Part shown: positions 24,454-32,304 of the stretch, piece by piece
Position numbering within the stretch: the first letter of the stretch is position 1
Layout of the letters: the number at the start of each line of letters is the position of its first letter
The notes under the pieces: generated by a model
What the model was told of the DNA's origin: nothing
The model's database searches: none
The model's input: only the letters and a program-made list of their open reading frames with translations
Program-made: the position numbers and the translations under genes
Assembly: GCA_018268395.1 (NCBI GenBank)
Contig: JAFDWQ010000001.1
Span: 958,644-1,022,643, forward strand
Direction of reading: 5' to 3'
Length of the DNA stretch: 64,000 nucleotides
DNA from: Armatimonadota bacterium
Lineage (GTDB): Bacteria; Armatimonadota; Fimbriimonadia; Fimbriimonadales; Fimbriimonadaceae

Positions 24454-25623
24454 GTGTCGGAGATCTCCGATCTGGCCGCGTCGTGCGTGCGTTGCGGGTT
24501 CTGCCTCGAATCGTGTCCGACGTTCCGGATCACAGGCGACGAGAGCGAATCCCCGCGAGGCCGGATCTACTTGGCCCGAAGCGTGGACGACGGAAGCCTC
24601 GACCTGAACGAGGACGTCCGCCGCTCGTTCGACACGTGCGTGGGATGTCGGGCGTGCGAGACGGCCTGCCCCAGCGCCGTGCGGTACGGCGAACTGATCG
24701 AGACTGTCCGCGACAAGGCCGAGCAGCGGTCGCCCCGCCGGGCGGTCCATCGGCTCCTCGACCATGTCACCGATCCCAGGCGCCTGAGAGCGTCCTTGGC
24801 CCTCGCCGGGCTCTTGCCGCGCATGCCGATGCCCTCCCTCCTGGCGCGCGGACTGACGAAAGAGCGGCAAGTCGCAGACCTTCCCCGATTGCCGGAGCGG
24901 CGCGTGCTGCCGGACGTCGACGAAACCTCGCTTCCGCTCCTTCAGGGCCAGGTCGCCCTGCTCGAAGGTTGCGCGATGGGCGTGATGTATCCTGACGTCC
25001 ATGAAGCGACGCGGCGGCTTCTCAGGCGCGTGGGGTTCCAGAGCACCCTGGCCCGCGGATGCTGCGGCGCCCTCCATGCGCACAACGGCCGTCTCGACGA
25101 CGCCCGTCGCATGGCCAAGGCCGTCATGGCTGAAGGGGACGCCCTCCTCGTCGTGAACGCGGCCGGGTGTGGAAGCTGGCTCAAAGAGGCTTCGACCCGA
25201 CCGGTGCAAGACGTCACCGAGTTCCTCGCCGCCAAGGGCTTGGCCCCGCTTCTGGAGCGGTCGCAAGGTTTCGGCGGCCTCGCCGTGGTCTACCAGGACG
25301 CGTGCCACCTCTCCCACGGGCAACGGATCACAATGCAGCCGCGGGCCCTCTTGGCGGCGGTGCCCGGTCTCCGCGTCCTCGAGCTCGCCGAACCCGGAGC
25401 GTGCTGCGGAAGCGGCGGGGTCTACAACGTCCTCCAGCCGACGCGTGCGAAAAAGATGCTCGACGCCAAATGGGCCGACATCAAAGCGACGGGGGCGCGC
25501 CTCGTCGTCACCGCCAACCCCGGCTGTCACGGCTGGATCGCCCAGGCCGCCCGCGAGGACGGTGGCGGTATCGAGGTCGTCCACATCGCGTCCCTGCTCG
25601 AAGCCTCCTTCACAGGTTTCTAA
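24454..25623 (+). CDS. glcF: GlcF-like Fe-S subunit (glycolate/lactate oxidase type, CCG domains)
   Basis: 389 residues from a GTG. Two 4Fe-4S motifs are present, CVRCGFCLESCP (residues 11-22) and CVGCRACETACP (62-73). Two cysteine-rich CCG domains follow (ARGCCGALHAHNG and GACCGSGGVYNV, each preceded by a further Cys). This is the layout of GlcF, which passes electrons from glycolate (or D-lactate) oxidation to the quinone pool at the inner membrane. GlcD and GlcE flavoproteins are not adjacent, so the oxidised substrate is uncertain. The GTG at 24454 is preferred because the longer frame would start within the terminator. Confidence 0.85.
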   Translation: MSEISDLAASCVRCGFCLESCPTFRITGDESESPRGRIYLARSVDDGSLDLNEDVRRSFDTCVGCRACETACPSAVRYGELIETVRDKAEQRSPRRAVHRLLDHVTDPRRLRASLALAGLLPRMPMPSLLARGLTKERQVADLPRLPERRVLPDVDETSLPLLQGQVALLEGCAMGVMYPDVHEATRRLLRRVGFQSTLARGCCGALHAHNGRLDDARRMAKAVMAEGDALLVVNAAGCGSWLKEASTRPVQDVTEFLAAKGLAPLLERSQGFGGLAVVYQDACHLSHGQRITMQPRALLAAVPGLRVLELAEPGACCGSGGVYNVLQPTRAKKMLDAKWADIKATGARLVVTANPGCHGWIAQAAREDGGGIEVVHIASLLEASFTGF

Positions 25624-25689
25624 GGTCCCGGACCCGACGGTGCGGTTTGGCGTATGAAGTCATGGTCTCCACAAAAGCGCGGTCCGCTT

Positions 25690-26496
25690 ATGCCCGATTC
25701 CCCTGAACTCAGCCCGGCTACTGCGACGTTGCCCGACATCCAGAAGACGCCCGACGAACGGAACATCCCGATCGACAAGGTCGGCGTGCGCGGCGTCAAG
25801 TTCCCGATCGTCGTGCTCGACCGGGCCAACGAACGCCAGCACACGATCGGCAACTTCACGCTCACGGTGGACCTGCCCAGCCACTTCAAAGGCACCCACA
25901 TGAGCCGCTTCCTCGAGGCGCTCAACTCGCACGGCCGCGAGATCAGCGTGAACAGCCTGCCCGCGCTGCTGCACGAGATGTCCGAGAAACTTCACGCCGA
26001 GAAGGCGCACGTGGAGGTCACCTTCCCGTTTTTCATGGTCAAGGCCGCGCCCGTCACGGGCAAGGAAGGGATGATGGAGTACACCTGCGGCTTCAACGCC
26101 GAAGGCAACGGCGAGTTCGCGATCGAACTCTTCGTCAAGGTGCCCGTGGCGACGCTCTGCCCGTGTTCCAAGGAGATCTCCGCCTATGGTGCGCACAACC
26201 AGCGCGGTTGGGTGACGGCGCGCGTGCGCGGCCCGCGGCACATTTGGCTGGAAGAACTGATCGAGATGATCGAGGCCTCGGCGTCCTGCCCTCTGTTCCC
26301 CGTGCTCAAGCGTCCGGACGAAAAGTGGGTGACGGAACACGGGTACGAGAACCCGCGTTTCGTCGAAGACCTCGTGCGCGAGGTCGCGTTACGGTTCGAC
26401 GCGGACGAGCGGATCTGCTCCTATGAGATCGAAGTCGAGAACGAAGAGTCCATCCACGCCCACAACGCCTACGCTTATCTGAAGCGGAAGAAGTAG
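25690..26496 (+). CDS. folE2: GTP cyclohydrolase FolE2 (type IB)
   Basis: 268 residues. It converts GTP to 7,8-dihydroneopterin triphosphate at the entry to folate (and queuosine) synthesis. The family blocks are present: LPDIQKTPDERNIPIDKVGV, MSRFLEALNSHG, and the metal/catalytic segment VATLCPCSKEISAYGAHNQR (Cys157). FVEDLVREVALRF and SIHAHNAYAY complete it. FolE2 works with metals other than zinc, and in many bacteria it substitutes for FolE when zinc is short. No Zur-like site is visible in the 66 bp upstream. An ATG at 25654 is also in frame. Confidence 0.95.
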   Translation: MPDSPELSPATATLPDIQKTPDERNIPIDKVGVRGVKFPIVVLDRANERQHTIGNFTLTVDLPSHFKGTHMSRFLEALNSHGREISVNSLPALLHEMSEKLHAEKAHVEVTFPFFMVKAAPVTGKEGMMEYTCGFNAEGNGEFAIELFVKVPVATLCPCSKEISAYGAHNQRGWVTARVRGPRHIWLEELIEMIEASASCPLFPVLKRPDEKWVTEHGYENPRFVEDLVREVALRFDADERICSYEIEVENEESIHAHNAYAYLKRKK

Positions 26497-26579
26497 GGCG
26501 GCGGCGTGGGCCTTCCAAGGGGCCCGACCAGTGAAGCGCATACGGGTGGTTCGGGTCGGTCCGGTGGTCCGGACGGAGC

Positions 26580-26638
26580 GCGGACTTCAGTCCGCAGGAG
26601 CCCTGGCTTCAGCCAGGCAAGTCCCCTGCATCCGGGAC
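26580..26638. repeat. Cluster of three hairpins (two with TTCA loops)
   Basis: GCGGAC-TTCA-GTCCGC (26580-26595), CCTGGC-TTCA-GCCAGG (26602-26617) and GTCCC-CTGCATCC-GGGAC (26621-26638) stand in tandem 80-140 bp after folE2. The first two are perfect 6-bp stems with the same TTCA tetraloop as the hairpin at 11856. A fourth palindrome, AGGGCG-6 nt-CGCCCT, is at 26765-26782. They could end folE2 transcription, or be members of a dispersed palindrome family. Confidence 0.7.
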
Positions 26639-26651
26639 TTTTGGATGATGC

Positions 26652-26692
26652 GTGCAGCAAGCGTGTGGCAAGCGCGTAGCAAGCGTGCAGCA
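26652..26692. repeat. 11-bp tandem repeat
   Basis: GTGCAGCAAGC, GTGTGGCAAGC and GCGTAGCAAGC, then a partial GTGCAGCA: three and three-quarter units of 11 bp with the constant core GCAAGC. The stretch from 26693 to 26880 after it has only the palindrome at 26765. Confidence 0.7.
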
Positions 26693-26921
26693 CCTGAGGA
26701 GCGCCGTAGGTTCAAAAATCCGGTACCTGCACGAAAACCTAGAGAAAACGGCATCGGTGACCGAAGGGCGATCCTTCGCCCTGGTGCCTCGCTCTCACCC
26801 TTGCGACTGGAAGTTTTCGAGCGCGGCGGCATATCGGGGCGAGGACTGCGCTTTCAAAGTTGACTTTCCCCAGCTTTGAGGGTCCGTGTCACGGACATGG
26901 GTGCAAACGGGCACGGACATC

Positions 26922-27110
26922 CCGTTTCACCCATGCCACCCGGCCGGTTCAAGCTATGACCTGGAAGCATCACGCCATAAAACCGATGCTTCACGTCATG
27001 AACCCTCGGATTCACACCAAGAAACCGATGCTTCGCGCCGTAAACCCTCGGATTCACGCCATGAACACGAGGGTTTCTATGACGAGCTCGAGGATCAGAT
27101 CCGACAGTTT
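26922..27110. repeat. Second degenerate 21-bp-period tandem array
   Basis: Contiguous 21-bp units run from 26943 to 27110, with a weaker unit at 26922-26942. Between 26985 and 27068 they alternate between two types, GATGCTTCACGTCATGAACC and TCGGATTCACACCAAGAAAC. Most contain an internal near-palindrome TTCAYGYCATGAA. The first unit (26964) and the last two (27069, 27090) drift in sequence but keep the length. CACGGACAT occurs twice, 22 bp apart, at 26890 and 26912. In either reading frame this gives seven-residue repeats, but no start, ribosome binding site or conserved protein supports a gene. Confidence 0.85.
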
Positions 27111-27256
27111 GTCCATTCTGACAGCCAAAACTTACACGTATCGCTCGACGTGCGGCAAGGGCAAGACGCCCCGGCCGGACACGTTCCTTTGGAACCGGGG
27201 TGTAACCGGCACCCCGGCCAGTGGCGACGAGGTTTGTGATCCATCCGGTGTCGGCT

Positions 27257-27313
27257 GCCTCCAGACTCCGAAGTTCTCGCGATGCCGACAAGAAGCCAAT
27301 TGAGTCTGGAGGC
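27257..27313. repeat. 57-bp unit bounded by inverted repeat GCCTCCAGACTC, copy 1
   Basis: GCCTCCAGACTC at 27257-27268 is exactly inverted at 27302-27313. A similar unit of nearly the same size lies at 27445-27502. The interior differs from that of copy 2, so only the ends are related. Confidence 0.7.
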
Positions 27314-27444
27314 TTGACCGACGGCTCCCGGCAGTAACGCTTCCCCTGCTTGGCCAAGTGTCGGCACGACCAGAACCGGGATGTCCCGGAAGCCGACGTT
27401 TTCGTCATGTCGGCGTGCTGGGAATTCGAGTCGGTGCGGACGAA

Positions 27445-27502
27445 GCCTCCAGACGAGGTTCCGGCGGCGTGCGGAATGAGACGGTGTCCGGAGTCTGGAG
27501 GC
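27445..27502. repeat. 58-bp unit bounded by inverted repeat GCCTCCAGAC, copy 2
   Basis: GCCTCCAGAC at 27445-27454 faces GAGTCTGGAGGC at 27491-27502. The stretch between the two copies (27314-27444) is non-coding and carries several GTCGG boxes, two of them exactly 21 bp apart (27409 and 27430). The remainder, 27503-27642, is the upstream region of the next gene and has a CGCGG/CCGCG hairpin near 27534. Confidence 0.65.
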
Positions 27503-27642
27503 AGCCGGGTCACCCGTTAGTCAAGCCACTCTATCGCGGCTTTTTCGGAACCGCGGACGCCCGCGTCCTTCAACCGGCCCATGCCTGACTCCGACCCTAG
27601 AAGCGGCGAACCTGAGCCTCCGTCCGTCCCAACGACGGACAG

Positions 27643-29133
27643 ATGGAAGAAACGAAAGTCCCTCGTCCGAGGCTCGGGCTCTGGCTCTCGACGTCCCTCT
27701 TGGCCGGCGCCGTGATCCTCGTCCTGGAGATGTTGGCCTTCCGGCTCTATGCCCCGTACTTCGGCTACTCCATCTATGTCTGGGGCAACATGATCTGCGT
27801 CGTCATGGTCGCCCTGGTCATCGGCTACGCCCTCGGCGGGTGGCTGGCGGACAGGAGCCGCGACGACGGGCCGCTCTACTGGCTGGTGCTCTTTTCCGGC
27901 GTCTACCAGTTGGCGTTGCTCTTCACCGTGCATCCGCTTCTCGAAAAGCTCGCAGGGACGGGCGAGGTCACGGGCAGCATCCTCGCGACGCTGATCGTCT
28001 TCACGCCGCCGATGGTGGCCCTTGCGACCGTCGGCCCCTATCTCATCCGCCTTCTGGCCAAGGAGGGCCACGTCGGAACGACCGCGGGCCGGATCTATGC
28101 CCTTTCGACCGTCGGCAGCATCTTCGGCATCATCCTGACGACGTTCTTCCTCGTCCCGCAGATGGGGACGCAGGCGACCCTGGTGAGCGCCTGTGCGACG
28201 ACGCTGGTGGTGGCGGTGGCGGGATTGGCCACGCGCAAGGCTTCTGCCGCGGCCTTCATCCTCTTGCTCGGACTCTTGCCCTTCGCGCCGCCCCCGGCGT
28301 GGGCGAAAGGCGCGACCTACGTCGCCGAGTCGGCCTACAACCTCATCCTCGTCCAAGAGGACGGCCCGGCCAAGATCCTCTCGCTCAACAGCACGAAAGG
28401 CGCCCAGACGATCAAGGTCGAAGGACAAGCGTTCACGGGCTTCTACTTCGACGACTTTCTTTTCGGCCCGGTCCTCGTGCCCGCGAAGAAGGGGCTGGTC
28501 CTGGGGATGGGGGCGGGCAGTTCCTTGACGGCGTCCCGGTTGACGTCGAAGGACGTCGTGTTCGACGCGGTGGAGATCGATCCGAAGGTGGTTGACGCGG
28601 CGGAGAAGTACTTCGGCATCCCGCGCGAAGCCCCCTGGCTCAAAGTCCACGTCGCCGACGCGCGTCCGTGGCTGATGGCCCGCAAGGACCGGTACGACAT
28701 CGTGCAGATGGACCTCTACCAGGGCGGGCTCTATATCCCCTTCTATCTCGCGACGAAGGAATGTTTCCGGCTCGTTCGCGACCACATGACGGACGACGCG
28801 CTTCTCATGATGAACGTTTCCGACCCGAGCCAGGAGCGAAAGCTTCTCAAAGCGATCGGGCGGACGGTCTCGGAGGTCTTCCCGTCCGTGTTCGTCCTCC
28901 CGCGCGGCGAGGGCAACCGCATGCTGTTCGCGTTCACGAAGAAGGTCGAATGGTCGGAGTTCGTGGGGCGTCTCACCGAGGCGAAGGTCGAGCCGGAGAT
29001 CAAGGCCCAGATCGGACGGGCGCTCCCGCACTTCGAGGTCTTCAAGCCCGACGCCGATTCGCCCGTGCTCACAGACGACCACTCGGCGCTCGAAGAGATC
29101 ACGCGCCAGGCTTTGGCGGACGTCAAGCATTAA
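27643..29133 (+). CDS. Membrane-fused spermidine synthase-like methyltransferase-fold protein
   Basis: 496 residues. Seven or so membrane helices occupy the first 220 residues (starting LGLWLSTSLLAGAVILVLEM). They resemble the transporter-like region of fused MFS/spermidine synthase proteins. The C-terminal half is a spermidine-synthase Rossmann domain with GLVLGMGAGSS (from residue 285), VFDAVEIDPKVVDAAEKYF and YDIVQMDLYQGGLYIPFYL. Typical polyamine synthases have an Asp where this protein reads QMDLYQGG, so the aminopropyl acceptor may differ. The biological role of these fused proteins is not established. It is a single gene following the repeat-rich block. Confidence 0.88.
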   Translation: MEETKVPRPRLGLWLSTSLLAGAVILVLEMLAFRLYAPYFGYSIYVWGNMICVVMVALVIGYALGGWLADRSRDDGPLYWLVLFSGVYQLALLFTVHPLLEKLAGTGEVTGSILATLIVFTPPMVALATVGPYLIRLLAKEGHVGTTAGRIYALSTVGSIFGIILTTFFLVPQMGTQATLVSACATTLVVAVAGLATRKASAAAFILLLGLLPFAPPPAWAKGATYVAESAYNLILVQEDGPAKILSLNSTKGAQTIKVEGQAFTGFYFDDFLFGPVLVPAKKGLVLGMGAGSSLTASRLTSKDVVFDAVEIDPKVVDAAEKYFGIPREAPWLKVHVADARPWLMARKDRYDIVQMDLYQGGLYIPFYLATKECFRLVRDHMTDDALLMMNVSDPSQERKLLKAIGRTVSEVFPSVFVLPRGEGNRMLFAFTKKVEWSEFVGRLTEAKVEPEIKAQIGRALPHFEVFKPDADSPVLTDDHSALEEITRQALADVKH

Positions 29134-29247
29134 CGCTCTCTGACACCCGGCCTGCCCTCCGGTCGGTCCCGTCCGACACCGGCAAAAAGCCACCGGGCCA
29201 GACCGGGGCACCCTCCTGTCGCGGCGGCCACGGTGTATCGTCACGCC

Positions 29248-29634
29248 ATGGCACCCCGACTCGACGCGATCGGCATCGTCGTCAAAGACATGGCCGAGTC
29301 GCTGCGCTTCTACCGACTTCTCGGCCTGCCCTTTCCCGAGGAACCGGGCGGAGAGGACCATATCGAGGCGTCCACCGCAAACGGGTTGCGGGTGATGCTC
29401 GACGACGTCGAGACGGTGAAGAGCTTCATGCCGGACTGGGCGGAGCCGACGGGCCACCGGATGGGGCTCGCCTTCGCTTGCGACGGTCCAGCCGACGTGG
29501 ACGCCGCCTATGCGACCGTCACGGGCGCGGGCTTCACGGGGAAGACCGCGCCGTGGGACGCGTTCTGGGGACAGAGGTACGCCCAGGTCGTCGACCCTGA
29601 CGGGAACGTCGTCGACCTGTTCGCCGCGCTTTAG
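29248..29634 (+). CDS. VOC-superfamily (glyoxalase-like) protein
   Basis: 128 residues, a single vicinal-oxygen-chelate module of two beta-alpha-beta-beta-beta units. RLDAIGIVVKDMAESLRFYRLL begins the first. The second holds FACDGPADVDAAYATVTGAG and WGQRYAQVVDPDGNVVDLFA. One expected metal-ligand position (the His of usual glyoxalases) is not in the first strand, so binding without catalysis is possible. The ATG at 29248 starts directly at the conserved fold. It overlaps the stop of the convergent SPFH gene by 4 bp. The gap 29134-29247 holds nothing. Confidence 0.88.
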   Translation: MAPRLDAIGIVVKDMAESLRFYRLLGLPFPEEPGGEDHIEASTANGLRVMLDDVETVKSFMPDWAEPTGHRMGLAFACDGPADVDAAYATVTGAGFTGKTAPWDAFWGQRYAQVVDPDGNVVDLFAAL

Positions 29635-31007
29635 TCCTGCTCCTGCGCTTTCGGGCGTCGGCCGCGCGGCTCCAGCAACGGCGGAGCGGTGACGGTCTCA
29701 ATGGCCGGAGCCTCTTCTCGGAGGGCGGCGACAGGTTCGGGCGTCGTCGGCGGCGTCGCTTTCGTCGACCCGAGGCCCTTCACTTTTTCGGCCAGGTCGA
29801 TCCCGAACATCTGCTTCAGCTGTTCGTTGAGGGCCATGAGCCGGGCAGGCGAGACGGGATCGGACCCGTTCGCGCCGGACGTCTTGGCGTCGATGAGCGT
29901 CATCTTCCCGACGTTGGTCTCGGAGATCGTCGACGTCACTTGACGGATGACGCCCTCGATCTTCTGGAGCAGGAAGATCTCGCGGGCTTGGTCGCCGGCT
30001 TCCTGCCACGACTGCGACATCCGCGTAAGCGCCTCGGCTTTGGCTTTGCCGTCTTCGATGATCGCGGCGACGTCGGCGGCGGCTTGCTGTTCCATCGCCT
30101 CACATTCGGCCATTGCCGGTTGGATGACGTCGGCTTCGAGTTTTCGGCGCACCTGTTCGAGGCGCGCTTTCTGGACGGCGATATCGGCCTCGGCCTGGGC
30201 CAGAAGCGCGGCGACGGCGGCCCGTTCTTCGGCGATGACCGAGTCGCGGCGCGTCAAGGCGTCGGTGAGCCGCTTCTGGGCGTCGGCGTTCGCGACGGAC
30301 GTCTGCGCGGTCATCTGCGACTGGACTTCCTGAAGCTGGTTCTCGGCGGCACGGACGACGGCGTCGGCACGGGCCTGGGATTCGGCGATCCGTGCGGACG
30401 ACAGGAGTTCGGCGTTGCGGATCCGACCGATGGAGTCGAGGTACTTGACGTCGTCGGTGATGTTCTGGATCTTGAGCGTGTCGACGACGAGGCCGAGCGC
30501 GGTCATGTCCTGTTCGACCTCCTGCACGAGCTTCTCGGCGAAGAGGTTGCGGTCTTCGTTGATCTGTTCGGGCGTCAGGGTCGCAAGGACGCCGCGGAGG
30601 GAGCCTTCGAGCGTGGCTTTAGCGATGCCCATGATGTCCGCCCGCGACTTTCCGAGGAAGCGCTCGATCGCGTTGTTGAGGACGGGTTCATGGCCTGCGA
30701 TCTTGACGTTCGCGACGCCTTGGACGTTGAGGGGGACGCCCCCCTTGGAATAGGCGCCCGTCGCGTTGAGTTCGATGATCATGTTCGAAAGGTCGAGCAC
30801 GTCGACGCGTTCGATGAACGGCCTTCGCAGGGTGTTGCCGCCCTTGAGGACGCGGTAGCCGACGTTGCGCGCGCCGACCCTCCGGTTCTGACCGCTGAAG
30901 ATGATGACCTGGTTCGGCGCGCACACGTAGAAGAGCGCTCGCAGACTGAGGGCCAGGAGTCCGAGCAGCGTCACGACGACGCCGACGGCGAACATGGCGA
31001 TTTCCAT
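29631..31007 (-). CDS. SPFH/flotillin-like membrane protein, second of tandem pair
   Basis: 458 residues. An N-terminal membrane helix (FAVGVVVTLLGLLALSLRALF) precedes the SPFH domain (VCAPNQVIIFSGQNRR, RPFIERVDVLDLSNMIIELN, LEGSLRGVLATLTPEQINED). A long Ala/Glu/Arg coiled coil follows (about 210-340), then a C-terminal flotillin-like tail. AGGAGG lies 7 nt upstream of the ATG at 31007, a strong site. The start overlaps the stop of the first SPFH gene (TAATG). Flotillins organise membrane microdomains and move with NfeD partners, which here is encoded two genes upstream. Confidence 0.92.
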   Translation of the reverse strand: MEIAMFAVGVVVTLLGLLALSLRALFYVCAPNQVIIFSGQNRRVGARNVGYRVLKGGNTLRRPFIERVDVLDLSNMIIELNATGAYSKGGVPLNVQGVANVKIAGHEPVLNNAIERFLGKSRADIMGIAKATLEGSLRGVLATLTPEQINEDRNLFAEKLVQEVEQDMTALGLVVDTLKIQNITDDVKYLDSIGRIRNAELLSSARIAESQARADAVVRAAENQLQEVQSQMTAQTSVANADAQKRLTDALTRRDSVIAEERAAVAALLAQAEADIAVQKARLEQVRRKLEADVIQPAMAECEAMEQQAAADVAAIIEDGKAKAEALTRMSQSWQEAGDQAREIFLLQKIEGVIRQVTSTISETNVGKMTLIDAKTSGANGSDPVSPARLMALNEQLKQMFGIDLAEKVKGLGSTKATPPTTPEPVAALREEAPAIETVTAPPLLEPRGRRPKAQEQD

Positions 31008-32299
31008 TATTTGTCCTCCTTGCCGCTGATCGAGGCCGGAATGTCGATGCCTGTGGTCTGGTGGACGGCGTCGAAGACGTTGCCCAACATTTGGGGGAAC
31101 CCGGCCATGTAGTTCGGAAGGGTCTGACCGTCCCCGCTGTCGATGATCTGGAGTTCGGCAACGTGGACTTTCTTCACGCCTTCCGTCGCCGCCGTCAGAA
31201 GGTTCTCGAGTTCTTCGATCAAGGTGATCTGCTTCGCGCTCGGGCCGGCCTTCTGCCACGCCTGATAGAGCAGGGTCAGAGACTCCGAGACGGCACGGCC
31301 CCGTTCACGGATGATCGCCGCCTGGCCCCGGGCTTCGTATTCCTGCGCGATGCGAAGGGCTTCGGCAGGAAGGACCTTGTCGGCCTTCAGACGGATCGCT
31401 TCCAGTTCGGCACGGACCTTCTGGAGCTGCTGTTCGGCGATGGCGCGGGCTTCTTTCGCCGCGGCGGTGGTGCGTTCCTCTTCGCTGTTGATCTTGGCCA
31501 AGAGGTCGGCCTTGACCGTCCTAAGTTCGTTCGTGAGTTTGGCGATGGCGGAGTCCGTTTCGGCCCGGGTGACGTTGGCTCGTCCCGTGTTCTGGGCTTC
31601 GGCCTGCTCGGCCAGGCGCCTGGCGTCCGATTCGGCGATCTCGGCCGAACGGACGACGTTGGCGATCGCCTTGCGGCTCGTCGCGTCGAGGTAGCCGACC
31701 TCGTCGCTGACGTGGAGGATCTTGAGCGTGTCGAGGTGCAGGCCGAGCTTCTTGAGGTCTTCTTCCGTCTCCTTCGTCATCGCCTCGGCGAAGACGAGGC
31801 GGTCTTCGTTGACCTGCTCCGGGGTCAGTGTGGCGACGACCCCTCGCAGATGCCCTTCGAGCGTCTCCTTCGCCACGCGGCGGACTTCGTCACGGCTCGT
31901 ATCGAGGAAGCGTTCGACGGCGTTCGAGATCACGCGTTCGTCGCTACTGATCTTCACGTTGGCGATCGCCTCGACGTTCATCGCGATACCGCCTTGCGAG
32001 TAGGCGTTGCGGACGGCGATCGGCACCTCCATCAGGGCCAAGGACATCCGGTCGACCTCCGTCAACCCCGGGATGCTCAGACAGCGGCCCCCGATGACAG
32101 GCTTGAACCCGCGCTTTCGACCGTCGATCTCGCTGCCGCTCAAGAATCCGGAGATGATCAAGGCCTCGTTCGGCCCGCAGATCCGGAGGAAGAACTTGGT
32201 CAGGATGACGAAGAGGATCAGGGCCCCGAGCACGGTGACCCCGCCCATGACGGCCGTCCCGATGGGGCCGAGGGACTGTAGGAGTTCTGCGATGTTCAT
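31007..32299 (-). CDS. SPFH/flotillin-like membrane protein, first of tandem pair
   Basis: 430 residues, paralogous to the next gene in the operon. It shares the order membrane helix (VTVLGALILFVILTKFFL), SPFH domain (ICGPNEALIISGFLSG, then LEGHLRGVVATLTPEQVNED), coiled coil and C-terminal flotillin region. GGGAGA stands 9 nt before the ATG at 32299. A GTG at 32308 overlaps the nfeD stop and is an alternative. Two different flotillins in one operon suggest hetero-oligomers. Confidence 0.92.
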   Translation of the reverse strand: MNIAELLQSLGPIGTAVMGGVTVLGALILFVILTKFFLRICGPNEALIISGFLSGSEIDGRKRGFKPVIGGRCLSIPGLTEVDRMSLALMEVPIAVRNAYSQGGIAMNVEAIANVKISSDERVISNAVERFLDTSRDEVRRVAKETLEGHLRGVVATLTPEQVNEDRLVFAEAMTKETEEDLKKLGLHLDTLKILHVSDEVGYLDATSRKAIANVVRSAEIAESDARRLAEQAEAQNTGRANVTRAETDSAIAKLTNELRTVKADLLAKINSEEERTTAAAKEARAIAEQQLQKVRAELEAIRLKADKVLPAEALRIAQEYEARGQAAIIRERGRAVSESLTLLYQAWQKAGPSAKQITLIEELENLLTAATEGVKKVHVAELQIIDSGDGQTLPNYMAGFPQMLGNVFDAVHQTTGIDIPASISGKEDK

Positions 32300-32304
32300 T
32301 TGGT

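Noticed and set aside
22714-25584. Very long (956-codon) open frame antisense to the M56 and GlcF genes
   Set aside because: It is a high-GC shadow of two well-supported genes and crosses a clear terminator.
26854-27513. 219-codon minus-strand open frame over the second array
   Set aside because: Composition follows the underlying repeats, no start signal or conserved domain is present, and the twin inverted units lie inside it.
27517-29457. Long minus-strand open frame antisense to the spermidine-synthase-like gene
   Set aside because: Low-complexity Arg/Glu/Asp composition typical of an antisense shadow; the sense protein has clear domains.
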